From NCBI RefSeq assembly GCF_042647465.1, contig NZ_JBHRVN010000004.1: a DNA stretch of 64,000 nucleotides. One strand, 5' to 3'. The position numbers were made by a program, and so were the translations under genes. The stretch's first letter is position 1; each line of letters starts with the position of its first letter. Below the pieces are notes generated by a model. It had not been told where the DNA came from and ran no database searches. It saw only the letters and a program-made list of their open reading frames with translations. Below, piece after piece: positions 49,821-58,198 of this stretch. This DNA is from Wagnerdoeblera intermedia (GTDB taxonomy: Bacteria > Pseudomonadota > Alphaproteobacteria > Rhodobacterales > Rhodobacteraceae).

Positions 49821-51026
49821 ATGGGACAAAAGGTCGCGCCCTGGATCGGGGTTGCCGTCGCTGTGGCTGCTGCGGGTGTGGCCGCAGTTCTTTGGATGCG
49901 CGGCTCTTCCCCGCAGGGGACGGTCGTCTCTCACCCTGCACCTCTGGCGCAGCCCTCCGGTGGCGGGGCCCCGGTTGCGTCGCCGCCCGAGGCGGTCACT
50001 CAAGCCCCATCGGCCCCGGATCAGCCCGCTGCTACAGCTTCTCCCGATGGAGAGGTGGCGCAGGCGGCACTGCCCGCCGCGCCGCAGATTGATACCTTCA
50101 GCCACTCCCGCGACGGCAGTGCGGTTCTGGCCGGTCGCGCCCCGGGCAGCACGGAGGTGCGCCTTTCGCTCGGAGAGGAGGTGCTGGCCTCGGCAAAGCC
50201 GGATGCGGGCGGACGCTTTGCCATGCTCTTTGACCTGGCCCCCGCGGCTCAGGCGCGCAGCCTGATCCTTCGCGGGCAGGCTGCGGACGGGCGGCAGAGT
50301 GAGGCCGTTGAACTGCTGCTCGCCCCCGCCCCGGAAGAGATCGTGACAACTGCCGCCGCCGCAGATCCCGCGCCCCTGGCAGCAGAGGTTGCCGCAGCGC
50401 CGGGGCAGGACACTGCGGCCGTGCCGGCCAGCGCGCCTGCCGCAGAGGCTCTCGCGGCGCCATCTTTGCCCGAGGCCGTTGAGGCAGCGGTCGTCGCAGT
50501 CCCTTTGACCCCGCCTGCAAGTCTGGTGGTGTCCGACCAGGGCGTCAGTGTGCTGCGCGCGCCTTTGCCTGAGGGGCTGAGCATTGATGCCATCGCCTAT
50601 GGCGCGGGTGGGGGTGTTGAGGTCTCGGGGCGGGGCCAGCCTGAGAGTGATCTGCGGATCTATCTCGACAATGAAAAGCATCTGGATGTGAAAACCGATG
50701 CCCGGGGCGGCTGGAGCGCCGGTCTGCCCGAGGTGCCGCCGGGGCTTTACATGCTGCGCGCCGATCAGACCGCCACCGATGGTCGTGTCATGGCCCGCGC
50801 GGAGACGCCCTTCCTGCGCGAAGATCCCGCCAGCCTGCAGGCCGCGGCCGAGCCTGAGCGCTCCGGCGTGATCACCGTGCAGCCGGGCTTCACCCTCTGG
50901 GGCATCGCGCGCGAGAGGTTCGGAGACGGCGTTCATTATGTGAAGGTCTTTGAGGCCAACCGCGATCAGATCCGCAATCCGGATCTGATCTACCCCGGCC
51001 AGATCTTCGCGCTCCCGCAGGAATGA
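49821..51026 (+). CDS. LysM domain membrane-anchored protein
   Basis: A 401-residue protein. An N-terminal helix (WIGVAVAVAAAGVAAVLWM) anchors it, followed by a long Ala/Pro-rich linker (about residues 30-90). A beta-rich segment contains DGSAVLAGRAPGSTEVRLSLG, and another Ala/Pro-rich stretch follows. A second similar beta module has VSGRGQPESDLRIYLDN. The C-terminal LysM domain (ITVQPGFTLWGIARERFGDGVHYVKVFEANRDQI, residues about 355-388, with YPGQIF at the end) binds peptidoglycan. The start at 49821 has AGGGGG 5 nt upstream. Probably a periplasmic cell-wall protein of unknown role. Confidence 0.87.
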   Translation: MGQKVAPWIGVAVAVAAAGVAAVLWMRGSSPQGTVVSHPAPLAQPSGGGAPVASPPEAVTQAPSAPDQPAATASPDGEVAQAALPAAPQIDTFSHSRDGSAVLAGRAPGSTEVRLSLGEEVLASAKPDAGGRFAMLFDLAPAAQARSLILRGQAADGRQSEAVELLLAPAPEEIVTTAAAADPAPLAAEVAAAPGQDTAAVPASAPAAEALAAPSLPEAVEAAVVAVPLTPPASLVVSDQGVSVLRAPLPEGLSIDAIAYGAGGGVEVSGRGQPESDLRIYLDNEKHLDVKTDARGGWSAGLPEVPPGLYMLRADQTATDGRVMARAETPFLREDPASLQAAAEPERSGVITVQPGFTLWGIARERFGDGVHYVKVFEANRDQIRNPDLIYPGQIFALPQE

Positions 51027-51164
51027 TGTAAGGGCCTGCGGCTGCGGCGCCAAAGCGGCGCATCTGCCGGAAGTTCTCCTCAGACCCTCCGGCAAAACCT
51101 TCCCGGGGCTGGAAACCCGCGCCCCACCGGCCTATCTCTCCGCGACCTCAAGGAACGGACAGCC

Positions 51165-53006
51165 ATGCGGCATCTCGCACAAGCCAAACCGGAGCCTGCC
51201 TCCGCTGATACCCCCCGTGCTTCGGCACGCGACACGCTGCGGCGCGTCATTCCCTTCGTCTGGCCGAAAGATCAGGCCTGGGTGCGCCAGCGCGTCTCAG
51301 CGGCTCTGGTGGTGCTTTTGCTGGCGAAGTTCATCTCGGTCTCGGTGCCGTGGTTCTTCAAAGGCGCGGTGGACGCGCTGGCGGGCGAACTGCCGGCGGA
51401 TCATGGTCTCTCCGCCCTGGGGCTGGGTGCGATCGGGCTGACGCTGGCCTATGGGGTCGCGCGTCTGCTGACCGCAGGCTTTACGGAACTGCGCGATGTG
51501 ATCTTCGTCAAAGTCGGCCAGCGGGCGCTGCGCGAGCTTGCGCGCCAGAGCTTCAGCCATATTCACCGCCTTTCGCTGCGCTATCACATCACCCGCCGCA
51601 CCGGGGGGCTGTCGCGCATCATTGAGCGCGGGGTGAAGGGCGTCGACTTCCTGCTGCGCTTTCTGATCTTCTCGATCGGGCCGCTGATTCTGGAACTGCT
51701 GCTGGTCTCGGTCATCTTCGCCACGCTCTTTGGTTTTGCCTATGTGGCGACCGTCGTGGTTGTGGTGGCGGTCTATGTTCTCTGGACGCTGCGGGTGACC
51801 GAATGGCGGGTGAACCTGCGCCGCCGGATGAACGATCTTGATACTGAGGCGAACCAGAAGGCTGTCGACAGCCTGCTGAACTATGAAACGGTGAAATACT
51901 TCGGCGCGGAAGCGCGCGAAGCGGCACGCTACGATGCGGCCATGGCAGGCTATGAAAAGGCTGCGATTCAGACCGGTCAGTCGCTGTCGATGCTGAACTT
52001 CGGTCAGGCCTTTATCATCACCCTGGGGCTGATCATCGTCATGGTTCTGGCCGCCATGGGGGTGCAGAGCGGTGATCTGACCGTCGGCGACTTCGTCATG
52101 GTCAACGCCTATATGATTCAGATCACCATGCCGCTGGGCTTTCTGGGCACCGTTTACCGCGAAATCCGTCAGGCGCTGGTCGATATGGGCGAGATGTTCG
52201 GCCTGCTGAACCAGCCTGCTGAAATCACCGATAAGGCTGAGGCGCCGAAACTGGCCGTCGCGGGCGGGGCGATCCGCTTCGAGGATGTGAAATTCGGCTA
52301 CGACCCGTCGCGCCCCATTCTCAAAGGCGTCAGCTTTGAGGTGCCGGCCGGCAAAACCCTTGCGCTGGTCGGACCGTCCGGTTCGGGTAAATCCACCATC
52401 GGGCGGCTGCTCTTCCGCTTCTATGATGTGGTGGAAGGCGCGGTGAAAATCGATGGCCAGGACATCCGCGACATCACCCAGCATTCGCTGCATCAGGCGA
52501 TCGGTGTGGTGCCGCAGGATACGGTTCTCTTCAACGACACCGTCCTTTACAACATCGCCTACGGGCGCGCAGATGCCACCCGCGAAGAGATCGAAGCCGC
52601 TGCAAAAGCTGCGAAAATTCACGATTTCATCATCTCGCTGCCGGAAGGCTATGAAACGAAAGTGGGTGAGCGCGGGCTGAAACTCTCGGGCGGGGAAAAG
52701 CAGCGCGTCGGTATCGCGCGGACCATTCTGAAAAACCCGCCGATCCTGCTGCTCGATGAGGCGACCTCAGCCCTCGATACGCAGACCGAGCGCGATATCC
52801 AGGACTCTTTGCGTGAAATGGGGCAGGGCCGCACGGTGATTTCCATCGCGCACCGGCTTTCGACCATCGCGGATGCGGATGAAATCCTGGTGCTCGACGC
52901 CGGTGAAGTGGTTGAGCGGGGCCGCCATGAGGAACTGCTGGCCAAAGGCGGGCGCTATGCCGCCATGTGGGCGCGGCAGGCCTCGGATATGCAGACGGGC
53001 GCGTAA
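51165..53006 (+). CDS. ABC exporter, Atm1/ABCB7 type (fused permease and ATPase)
   Basis: A 613-residue half-transporter. Six transmembrane helices occupy residues about 35-330, with GVKGVDFLLRFLIFSIGPLILELLLV and NYETVKYFGAEAREAARYD, both typical of Atm1. The nucleotide-binding domain has Walker A GPSGSGKST (from Gly403, Lys409), signature LSGGEKQRVGIAR (from about Leu507) and Walker B ILLLDEATSALD. Bacterial Atm1 homologues export glutathione conjugates or metal-glutathione complexes; a role in iron-sulfur or heavy-metal stress is inferred. No adjacent partner is needed because it dimerises. Confidence 0.94.
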   Translation: MRHLAQAKPEPASADTPRASARDTLRRVIPFVWPKDQAWVRQRVSAALVVLLLAKFISVSVPWFFKGAVDALAGELPADHGLSALGLGAIGLTLAYGVARLLTAGFTELRDVIFVKVGQRALRELARQSFSHIHRLSLRYHITRRTGGLSRIIERGVKGVDFLLRFLIFSIGPLILELLLVSVIFATLFGFAYVATVVVVVAVYVLWTLRVTEWRVNLRRRMNDLDTEANQKAVDSLLNYETVKYFGAEAREAARYDAAMAGYEKAAIQTGQSLSMLNFGQAFIITLGLIIVMVLAAMGVQSGDLTVGDFVMVNAYMIQITMPLGFLGTVYREIRQALVDMGEMFGLLNQPAEITDKAEAPKLAVAGGAIRFEDVKFGYDPSRPILKGVSFEVPAGKTLALVGPSGSGKSTIGRLLFRFYDVVEGAVKIDGQDIRDITQHSLHQAIGVVPQDTVLFNDTVLYNIAYGRADATREEIEAAAKAAKIHDFIISLPEGYETKVGERGLKLSGGEKQRVGIARTILKNPPILLLDEATSALDTQTERDIQDSLREMGQGRTVISIAHRLSTIADADEILVLDAGEVVERGRHEELLAKGGRYAAMWARQASDMQTGA

Positions 53007-53088
53007 GCGCCCGCCTCTCCCCTCACGGGGCTTGGCAAGCGAGAGCGCATAAGTGTAAGACGGATCGAGCGAAAAGAGGCCTGATCCC

Positions 53089-53760
53089 GTGTCAAACAAC
53101 GAGAGTTTCATCGACGAAGTGACCGAAGAGGTTCGCCGCGAGCGGCTCTTTGGTTATCTCAAGCGCTATGGCTGGATCGGCATTGCGGGCATTATCGCGC
53201 TCGTGGGCGGTGCGGCCTATTTCGAGTGGGATAAATCGGTCAAACGTGCCGATGCTGAGGTTTATGGCGACGCGCTTCTGGCGGCCATGGATGCGCCCGA
53301 TGCAGTTGCCCGCCAGAAAGCGCTGGCGGCTGTTGATGGCACCGGCGACCGTGCGGCTTTGAAAATGCTGCTGGCTGCGGGAGAGGCTTTCGCCTCTGAA
53401 GATGCGGCTGCGCGCAGCGAAGCGCTGGCCGGGCTGAAAGCCGTGGCCGAAGATGGCTCGGTCTCGCCGGTCTGGCGGGATCTGGCCTCGCTGCGCTGGC
53501 TGATCGCACCGGGCGCAGGCCATGAGCCTGCGGCACGTCAGGCGGGCCTTGAAGCGCTTGCCGCTCCGGGCCGGGCCTTCCGTCCGCTGGCGCTGGAGCA
53601 GCTGGCCTTCGACAAAGTCGCCGCAGGCGAGCGCGAGGCAGCCCTGGCGGATTTCCGCGCGCTTCAGGCGTCAACCGAAGCGCCGACGGGCTTGCGCAGC
53701 CGCGCCGGGCAGATGATTGTGATCCTCGGTGGCGAAGCGCCGCCGTCCGCACAGAACTGA
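53089..53760 (+). CDS. YfgM-like membrane-anchored TPR protein
   Basis: A 223-residue protein with a short cytoplasmic N-terminus (EEVRRERLFGYLKRYGW), one transmembrane helix (IGIAGIIALVGGAAYFEW) and a periplasmic Ala-rich helical-repeat domain. This matches the YfgM/DUF2133 architecture. In E. coli YfgM is part of the SecYEG/PpiD chaperone network, and yfgM-bamB-der is the conserved gene order, present here too. The start is GTG at 53089. It lies 30-50 bp upstream of bamB in the same operon. Confidence 0.88.
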   Translation: MSNNESFIDEVTEEVRRERLFGYLKRYGWIGIAGIIALVGGAAYFEWDKSVKRADAEVYGDALLAAMDAPDAVARQKALAAVDGTGDRAALKMLLAAGEAFASEDAAARSEALAGLKAVAEDGSVSPVWRDLASLRWLIAPGAGHEPAARQAGLEALAAPGRAFRPLALEQLAFDKVAAGEREAALADFRALQASTEAPTGLRSRAGQMIVILGGEAPPSAQN

Positions 53761-53813
53761 CATCCTGAAGGGGCCACCGCGCCCCGTCAGTGAAGGTAAG
53801 GGGAAGAGGCTTC

Positions 53814-55160
53814 GTGGCAAAACTCGGCGCAGTCCTTGGGGCAGTGGCAGTTTCGGTGGTTCTCGCCGGATGTGAAAAAGATGTGATCCTCAGCGGTCAG
53901 CGGTTTGACACCCGCACGCCTGTTGATGAGATACAGGCCGCCGCTGCCGGGGGCTTCGTCGCTGATCCCGCCGCGCCGCAGAACCGCACCGCCCCCTTCA
54001 GCGCAGGCCCCGCGCAGACCAATGCGGAATGGAGCCATCGTGCCGGTTCCGCAACCCGCTCGATGCCGCATCTGGCGCTCTCGGCCCAGCCGCAGATGAT
54101 CTGGGCCGCGACGATCGGATCGGGGGCAGGCAAGCGCAACCGTCTCTCCGCCGCGCCGATCGTGGCCGCAGGCCGCGCCTTTACCATCGACAGCCGCAAC
54201 CAGCTGGTGGCCACTTCCACGGCCAATGGCGGCACGCTCTACAGCGTGAACCTCGCGCCTGCGGGTGAAAATATCGACGCCGCCAATGGCGGTGGAATGG
54301 CCTATGGCGACGGGCGGCTTTATGTCACCACGGGCTTCGGAGAGCTGCTGGCGCTGGACCCGGCTTCGGGCGGTATCCTCTGGCGGCAGAAGTTCTCGGC
54401 GCCCGTCTCGGGCGCGCCTGTGGTGCAGGGCGGCACGGTCTATGTCACCGGCCGCGATGCCGGGGCCTGGGCTGTCAACGGCGCCAATGGCACAGTGAAA
54501 TGGGCCCATACCGGCGTCCGGCAGGGCACCGGTCTTCTGGGCGGCACTGCGCCCGCCCTGAACGGCTCCACCGTGGTGGTGCCCTATTCCTCGGGTCAGG
54601 TTGTGGCAATCGACCGCAACAAAGGCGAGATCACCTGGCAGGGGGCCGTGGCCGGCCAGCGCCGTGGTGCAGCCGTTGCCTATCTGCAGGAGATCACCGG
54701 TGATCCGGTGGTTTCGGGCGGCAAGGTCTACGTCGGCTCCTCTTCGGGTCGCACCGTTGCTTTCAATGCCGGCAATGGCCAGATGCTCTGGGATGCCAAA
54801 GAAGGCAGCATGAATGCGGTCTGGGCGGCCGGTGGCTCGGTCTTCCTGGTTTCTGATCAGGGCCGTCTTGTGCGGCTGAACGCCGAAACCGGCGAGACCA
54901 TCTGGTCGGTGCCGATGGGGCAATACACCCGCACCCCGGCCCGCAAACAGCTTGAGGTTTATGGCCATTATGGCCCGGTTCTTGCCGGTGGTCGTCTGGT
55001 CGTCGTCTCCTCTGACGGGCAGATGCGCTTCTTCTCGCCCGAAAGCGGGGCCTCGCTTGGGGCCATCGCGATGGGCGACGGCGCGGTCGCACCGCCGGCA
55101 GTGGCTGGTGGCACGATTTACGTTCTGACTTCAAAAGGGCAGCTTCGGGCTTTCCGCTGA
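53814..55160 (+). CDS. bamB: outer membrane assembly lipoprotein BamB
   Basis: A 448-residue PQQ-repeat beta-propeller. The lipoprotein signal ends VSVVLAGC, with the lipidated Cys at residue 20 of the chosen form. The repeats show the typical pattern, for example GELLALDPASGGILW, GAWAVNGANGTVKW, GQVVAIDRNKGEITW and GRLVRLNAETGETIW. BamB is a scaffold lipoprotein of the BAM complex that inserts outer-membrane proteins. The start GTG at 53814 is chosen because AAGGGGAAGAGG precedes it; an earlier GTG at 53790 would include that site. It precedes der, as in E. coli. Confidence 0.93.
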   Translation: MAKLGAVLGAVAVSVVLAGCEKDVILSGQRFDTRTPVDEIQAAAAGGFVADPAAPQNRTAPFSAGPAQTNAEWSHRAGSATRSMPHLALSAQPQMIWAATIGSGAGKRNRLSAAPIVAAGRAFTIDSRNQLVATSTANGGTLYSVNLAPAGENIDAANGGGMAYGDGRLYVTTGFGELLALDPASGGILWRQKFSAPVSGAPVVQGGTVYVTGRDAGAWAVNGANGTVKWAHTGVRQGTGLLGGTAPALNGSTVVVPYSSGQVVAIDRNKGEITWQGAVAGQRRGAAVAYLQEITGDPVVSGGKVYVGSSSGRTVAFNAGNGQMLWDAKEGSMNAVWAAGGSVFLVSDQGRLVRLNAETGETIWSVPMGQYTRTPARKQLEVYGHYGPVLAGGRLVVVSSDGQMRFFSPESGASLGAIAMGDGAVAPPAVAGGTIYVLTSKGQLRAFR

Positions 55161-55226
55161 GGCCAAAAGCGTGTAAGCCCCCTTTCTTCGCGTGCTGCCT
55201 TCCCGCACGCTGACGGAGAATCACGC

Positions 55227-56717
55227 ATGAGCTTCACGCTGGCCATCGTCGGGCGCCCGAATGTGGGCAAGTCGACGCTTTTTAACCGCCTTGTCGGCAA
55301 ACGTCTGGCGCTGGTTGACGACCAGCCCGGGGTGACCCGTGACCTGCGCGAGGGCGATGCGAAGCTCATGGATATGCGCTTCACGGTCATCGACACCGCC
55401 GGTCTCGAAGAAGTGACCGACGATTCGCTTCAGGGGCGGATGCGCCGCCTGACCGAGCGCGCTGTGGATATGGCCGATATCTGCCTCTTCCTGGTGGATG
55501 GCCGTGTCGGCATCACGCCCTCGGATGAAACCTTTGCGGATATCCTGCGCAAAAAGAACGCCCGCGTGATTCTGGGCGTGAACAAAGCCGAAGGCAAAGC
55601 CGGTGAGGCTGAAGCGCTCGAAGCCTGGAGCCTCGGCCTGGGAGAGCCGCTGCGCCTTTCCGCCGAGCATGGCGAGGGCATGGATGACCTCTATTATATG
55701 CTGCGCCCGCTCGCGACGGAGTTCAAAGAGCGTGCAGAAGCTGACGCACCGGAAGTCGACGTTGATATCCCCGAGGACAGCGAAGAGGATTTTGACGGCG
55801 AGCCGCTGATCACCCAGGCCAAACCGCTTCAGATCGCCGTCATCGGCCGTCCGAACGCAGGCAAATCGACCCTGGTGAACCAGATCCTCGGCGAAGACCG
55901 CATGCTGACCGGCCCGGAAGCTGGCATCACCCGCGATGCGATCTCGATCCGTACCGAGTGGGAAGACACCCCGATCCGGATCTGGGACACGGCAGGCATG
56001 CGAAAAAAAGGCCGGGTCGACGAGAAGCTTGAAAAGCTCTCGGTGGCGGACGGTCTGCGCGCCGTGCGTTTCTCGGAAGTGGTCGTCGTTCTGCTCGACG
56101 CTCAGATCCCGTTTGAAGTGCAGGACCTCCGCATCGCAGGCTTTGCTGAGCGTGAAGGCCGCGCGGTCGTGGTTGCGGTCAACAAATGGGATCTGATCGA
56201 AGACAAGAACGAGAAGCTCGCAGAGCTCAAAGAGATGTTCGAGCGTCTTCTGCCGGAACTGCGCGGTGCACCTCTGGTCACCATCTGCGCGCGCACCGGT
56301 CGCGGACTTGATCGTCTGCGCGGGGCAATCCTGAAAGCGCATGCTGTCTGGAACCGCCGCATTGCGACGAACAAGCTGAACCTCTGGCTGAAGACGATGA
56401 CCGAGGCGCACCCGCCGCCGGCGCCGGGCGGTCACCGCATCAAGCTGCGCTACATTACTCAGGCGAAAACCCGTCCGCCGGGCTTCGTCATCAAGTGCTC
56501 GCGCCCCGAGGATATTCCGGAAAGCTACAAGCGCTACCTGATCAATGGCCTGCGCGCGGATTTCAATATGCCAGGTACGCCGATCCGGATTTTCCTGCGC
56601 GGACAGGGGAATGAGAACCCTTACCGCGAGAAGAAATTCCATACGCCATCTCGCCTGCGCAAGCATATGGACGGTAAGGCGGGTAAGACGGGCAAAGAAC
56701 GCGCCGGTCGCACCTGA
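55227..56717 (+). CDS. der: ribosome biogenesis GTPase Der (EngA)
   Basis: A 496-residue protein with two tandem G domains and a C-terminal KH-like domain, the unique Der architecture. The first G1 is AIVGRPNVGKSTLFN and the second is AVIGRPNAGKSTLVN near residue 215. The G3 motifs are DTAGLEE and DTAGMRK. The linker between the G domains is acidic (PEVDVDIPEDSEEDFDGEP). It acts in 50S subunit assembly. It is the last gene of the yfgM-bamB-der block. Confidence 0.97.
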   Translation: MSFTLAIVGRPNVGKSTLFNRLVGKRLALVDDQPGVTRDLREGDAKLMDMRFTVIDTAGLEEVTDDSLQGRMRRLTERAVDMADICLFLVDGRVGITPSDETFADILRKKNARVILGVNKAEGKAGEAEALEAWSLGLGEPLRLSAEHGEGMDDLYYMLRPLATEFKERAEADAPEVDVDIPEDSEEDFDGEPLITQAKPLQIAVIGRPNAGKSTLVNQILGEDRMLTGPEAGITRDAISIRTEWEDTPIRIWDTAGMRKKGRVDEKLEKLSVADGLRAVRFSEVVVVLLDAQIPFEVQDLRIAGFAEREGRAVVVAVNKWDLIEDKNEKLAELKEMFERLLPELRGAPLVTICARTGRGLDRLRGAILKAHAVWNRRIATNKLNLWLKTMTEAHPPPAPGGHRIKLRYITQAKTRPPGFVIKCSRPEDIPESYKRYLINGLRADFNMPGTPIRIFLRGQGNENPYREKKFHTPSRLRKHMDGKAGKTGKERAGRT

Positions 56718-56724
56718 GGCACCC

Positions 56725-56748
56725 CCGGGAGGTTTTGCACCTCCCGGA
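56725..56748 (+). terminator. hairpin after der
   Basis: CCGGGAGGT (about 56726-56734) pairs with ACCTCCCGG (about 56740-56748), 10 bp after the der stop. A T-rich ATTTTTTAAAA follows 13 bp later. It may act together with the stronger hairpin at 56784. Confidence 0.6.
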
Positions 56749-56783
56749 CCCTCCGCAGAGTATTTTTTAAAACCCAAAAACCA

Positions 56784-56811
56784 AAAAGGCGCCCGATCCG
56801 GAGCGCCTTTT
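56784..56811. terminator. convergent terminator between der and trpB
   Basis: AAAAGGCGC pairs with GCGCCTTTT around a small inner stem, followed by GTTTTGG on the plus strand and by TTTTTGG on the minus strand. It serves both converging genes. Confidence 0.88.
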
Positions 56812-56901
56812 GTTTTGGCTTTTATGAAATACTCTCGGGTGGGGTCCGGGGAGGGCAGACAGCCCTCCCTGGGGGTGCCGAAGCACAATCCGGTCTGATC
56901 G

Positions 56902-58134
56902 TCAGATCTTCATGTCAAATCCGAGATGCTTTGCGACCGTGAAGATGTCCTTATCGCCGCGGCCTGAGAGGTTGACCACGATGATCTGTTCTTTCGGCAG
57001 CGTCGGTGCAAGCTTCATGACGTGCGCAATGGCATGTGACGATTCAAGCGCGGGGATAATCCCCTCAAGGGCACAAAGCTCCTGGAAGGCCTCGAGCGCC
57101 TCGGCGTCGGTGATTGACACATATTCGGCGCGGCCGATGTCGTGCAGCCATGAGTGCTCAGGTCCGATGCCGGGGTAATCCAGTCCGGCAGAGATCGAAT
57201 AGCCCTCAAGGATCTGACCGTCTTCATCCTGCAGCAGATAGGTCCGGTTACCATGAAGAACGCCGGGTCGGCCGCCGGCGAGCGAGGCGCAATGCTCCAT
57301 CCGGTCATCTACGCCTTTGCCGCCGGCCTCGACGCCAATGATGCGCACGGAAGAATCGTCGAGGAAGGGATAGAAGAGGCCCATGGCATTAGAGCCACCG
57401 CCGACCGCGGCGACCACGACGTCCGGCAGCCGTCCTTCGCCTTCCTGTTCCTGCAATTGCTGACGGGTTTCCTCACCGATCACGGCCTGGAAGTCGCGGA
57501 CCATGGCGGGGTAGGGGTGCGGCCCGGCGACGGTTCCGATGCAGTAGAAGGTATCGGCGACATTCGTCACCCAGTCGCGCAGCGCGTCATTCATCGCGTC
57601 TTTCAGCGTGCCGCGGCCAGAGGTGACCGGGATCACTTCGGCACCGAGGAGGCGCATGCGGAAGACGTTGGGGGCCTGACGTTCAACGTCATGGGCGCCC
57701 ATATAGACGACGCATTTCAGACCGAATTTCGCGCAGACCGTGGCGGTGGCCACACCGTGCTGACCGGCACCGGTTTCGGCGATGATGCGGGTTTTACCCA
57801 TCCGGCGCGCCAGGATGATCTGGCCGAGCACGTTGTTGATCTTATGGGCGCCGGTGTGATTCAGCTCTTCACGCTTGAGGTAAACTTTTGCGCCGCCGAG
57901 CTTTTCCGTCAATCGCGGCGCGTAATAGAGCGGCGAGGGACGCCCGACGTAGTTCTTCCACAGATCTTCCATCTCTGCGCGGAAGGCGGGGTCGGTCTTG
58001 GCGAAATTATATTGCTTCTCAAGCTCGAGAATCAGCGGCATCAGGGTTTCCGACACGAAGCGGCCGCCGAAGATCCCGAAGCGTCCCTGCTCGTCGGGAC
58101 CGGTCATGAAGCTGTTTTTGGTGGTCTCGGACAT
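56902..58134 (-). CDS. trpB: tryptophan synthase beta chain
   Basis: A 410-residue PLP enzyme that joins indole and serine to make tryptophan. The PLP lysine is Lys98 in LNHTGAHKINNVLGQ, and the phosphate loop is AAVGGGSNAMGLFYPF. FGGRFVSETLMPLILELE at the N-terminus and SAGLDYPGIGPEHSWL are further signatures. The start at 58134 (MSETTKNSF) follows AGGGGGATGCGTC; an earlier Met lacks a site. The trpA and trpF genes are not adjacent on the visible side. Confidence 0.97.
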   Translation of the reverse strand: MSETTKNSFMTGPDEQGRFGIFGGRFVSETLMPLILELEKQYNFAKTDPAFRAEMEDLWKNYVGRPSPLYYAPRLTEKLGGAKVYLKREELNHTGAHKINNVLGQIILARRMGKTRIIAETGAGQHGVATATVCAKFGLKCVVYMGAHDVERQAPNVFRMRLLGAEVIPVTSGRGTLKDAMNDALRDWVTNVADTFYCIGTVAGPHPYPAMVRDFQAVIGEETRQQLQEQEGEGRLPDVVVAAVGGGSNAMGLFYPFLDDSSVRIIGVEAGGKGVDDRMEHCASLAGGRPGVLHGNRTYLLQDEDGQILEGYSISAGLDYPGIGPEHSWLHDIGRAEYVSITDAEALEAFQELCALEGIIPALESSHAIAHVMKLAPTLPKEQIIVVNLSGRGDKDIFTVAKHLGFDMKI

Positions 58135-58198
58135 GACGCATCCCCCTGCACTGGCTGTCGGCCCCATATAACAGGCCCTGCGGCAGAGGGAACAGGTC

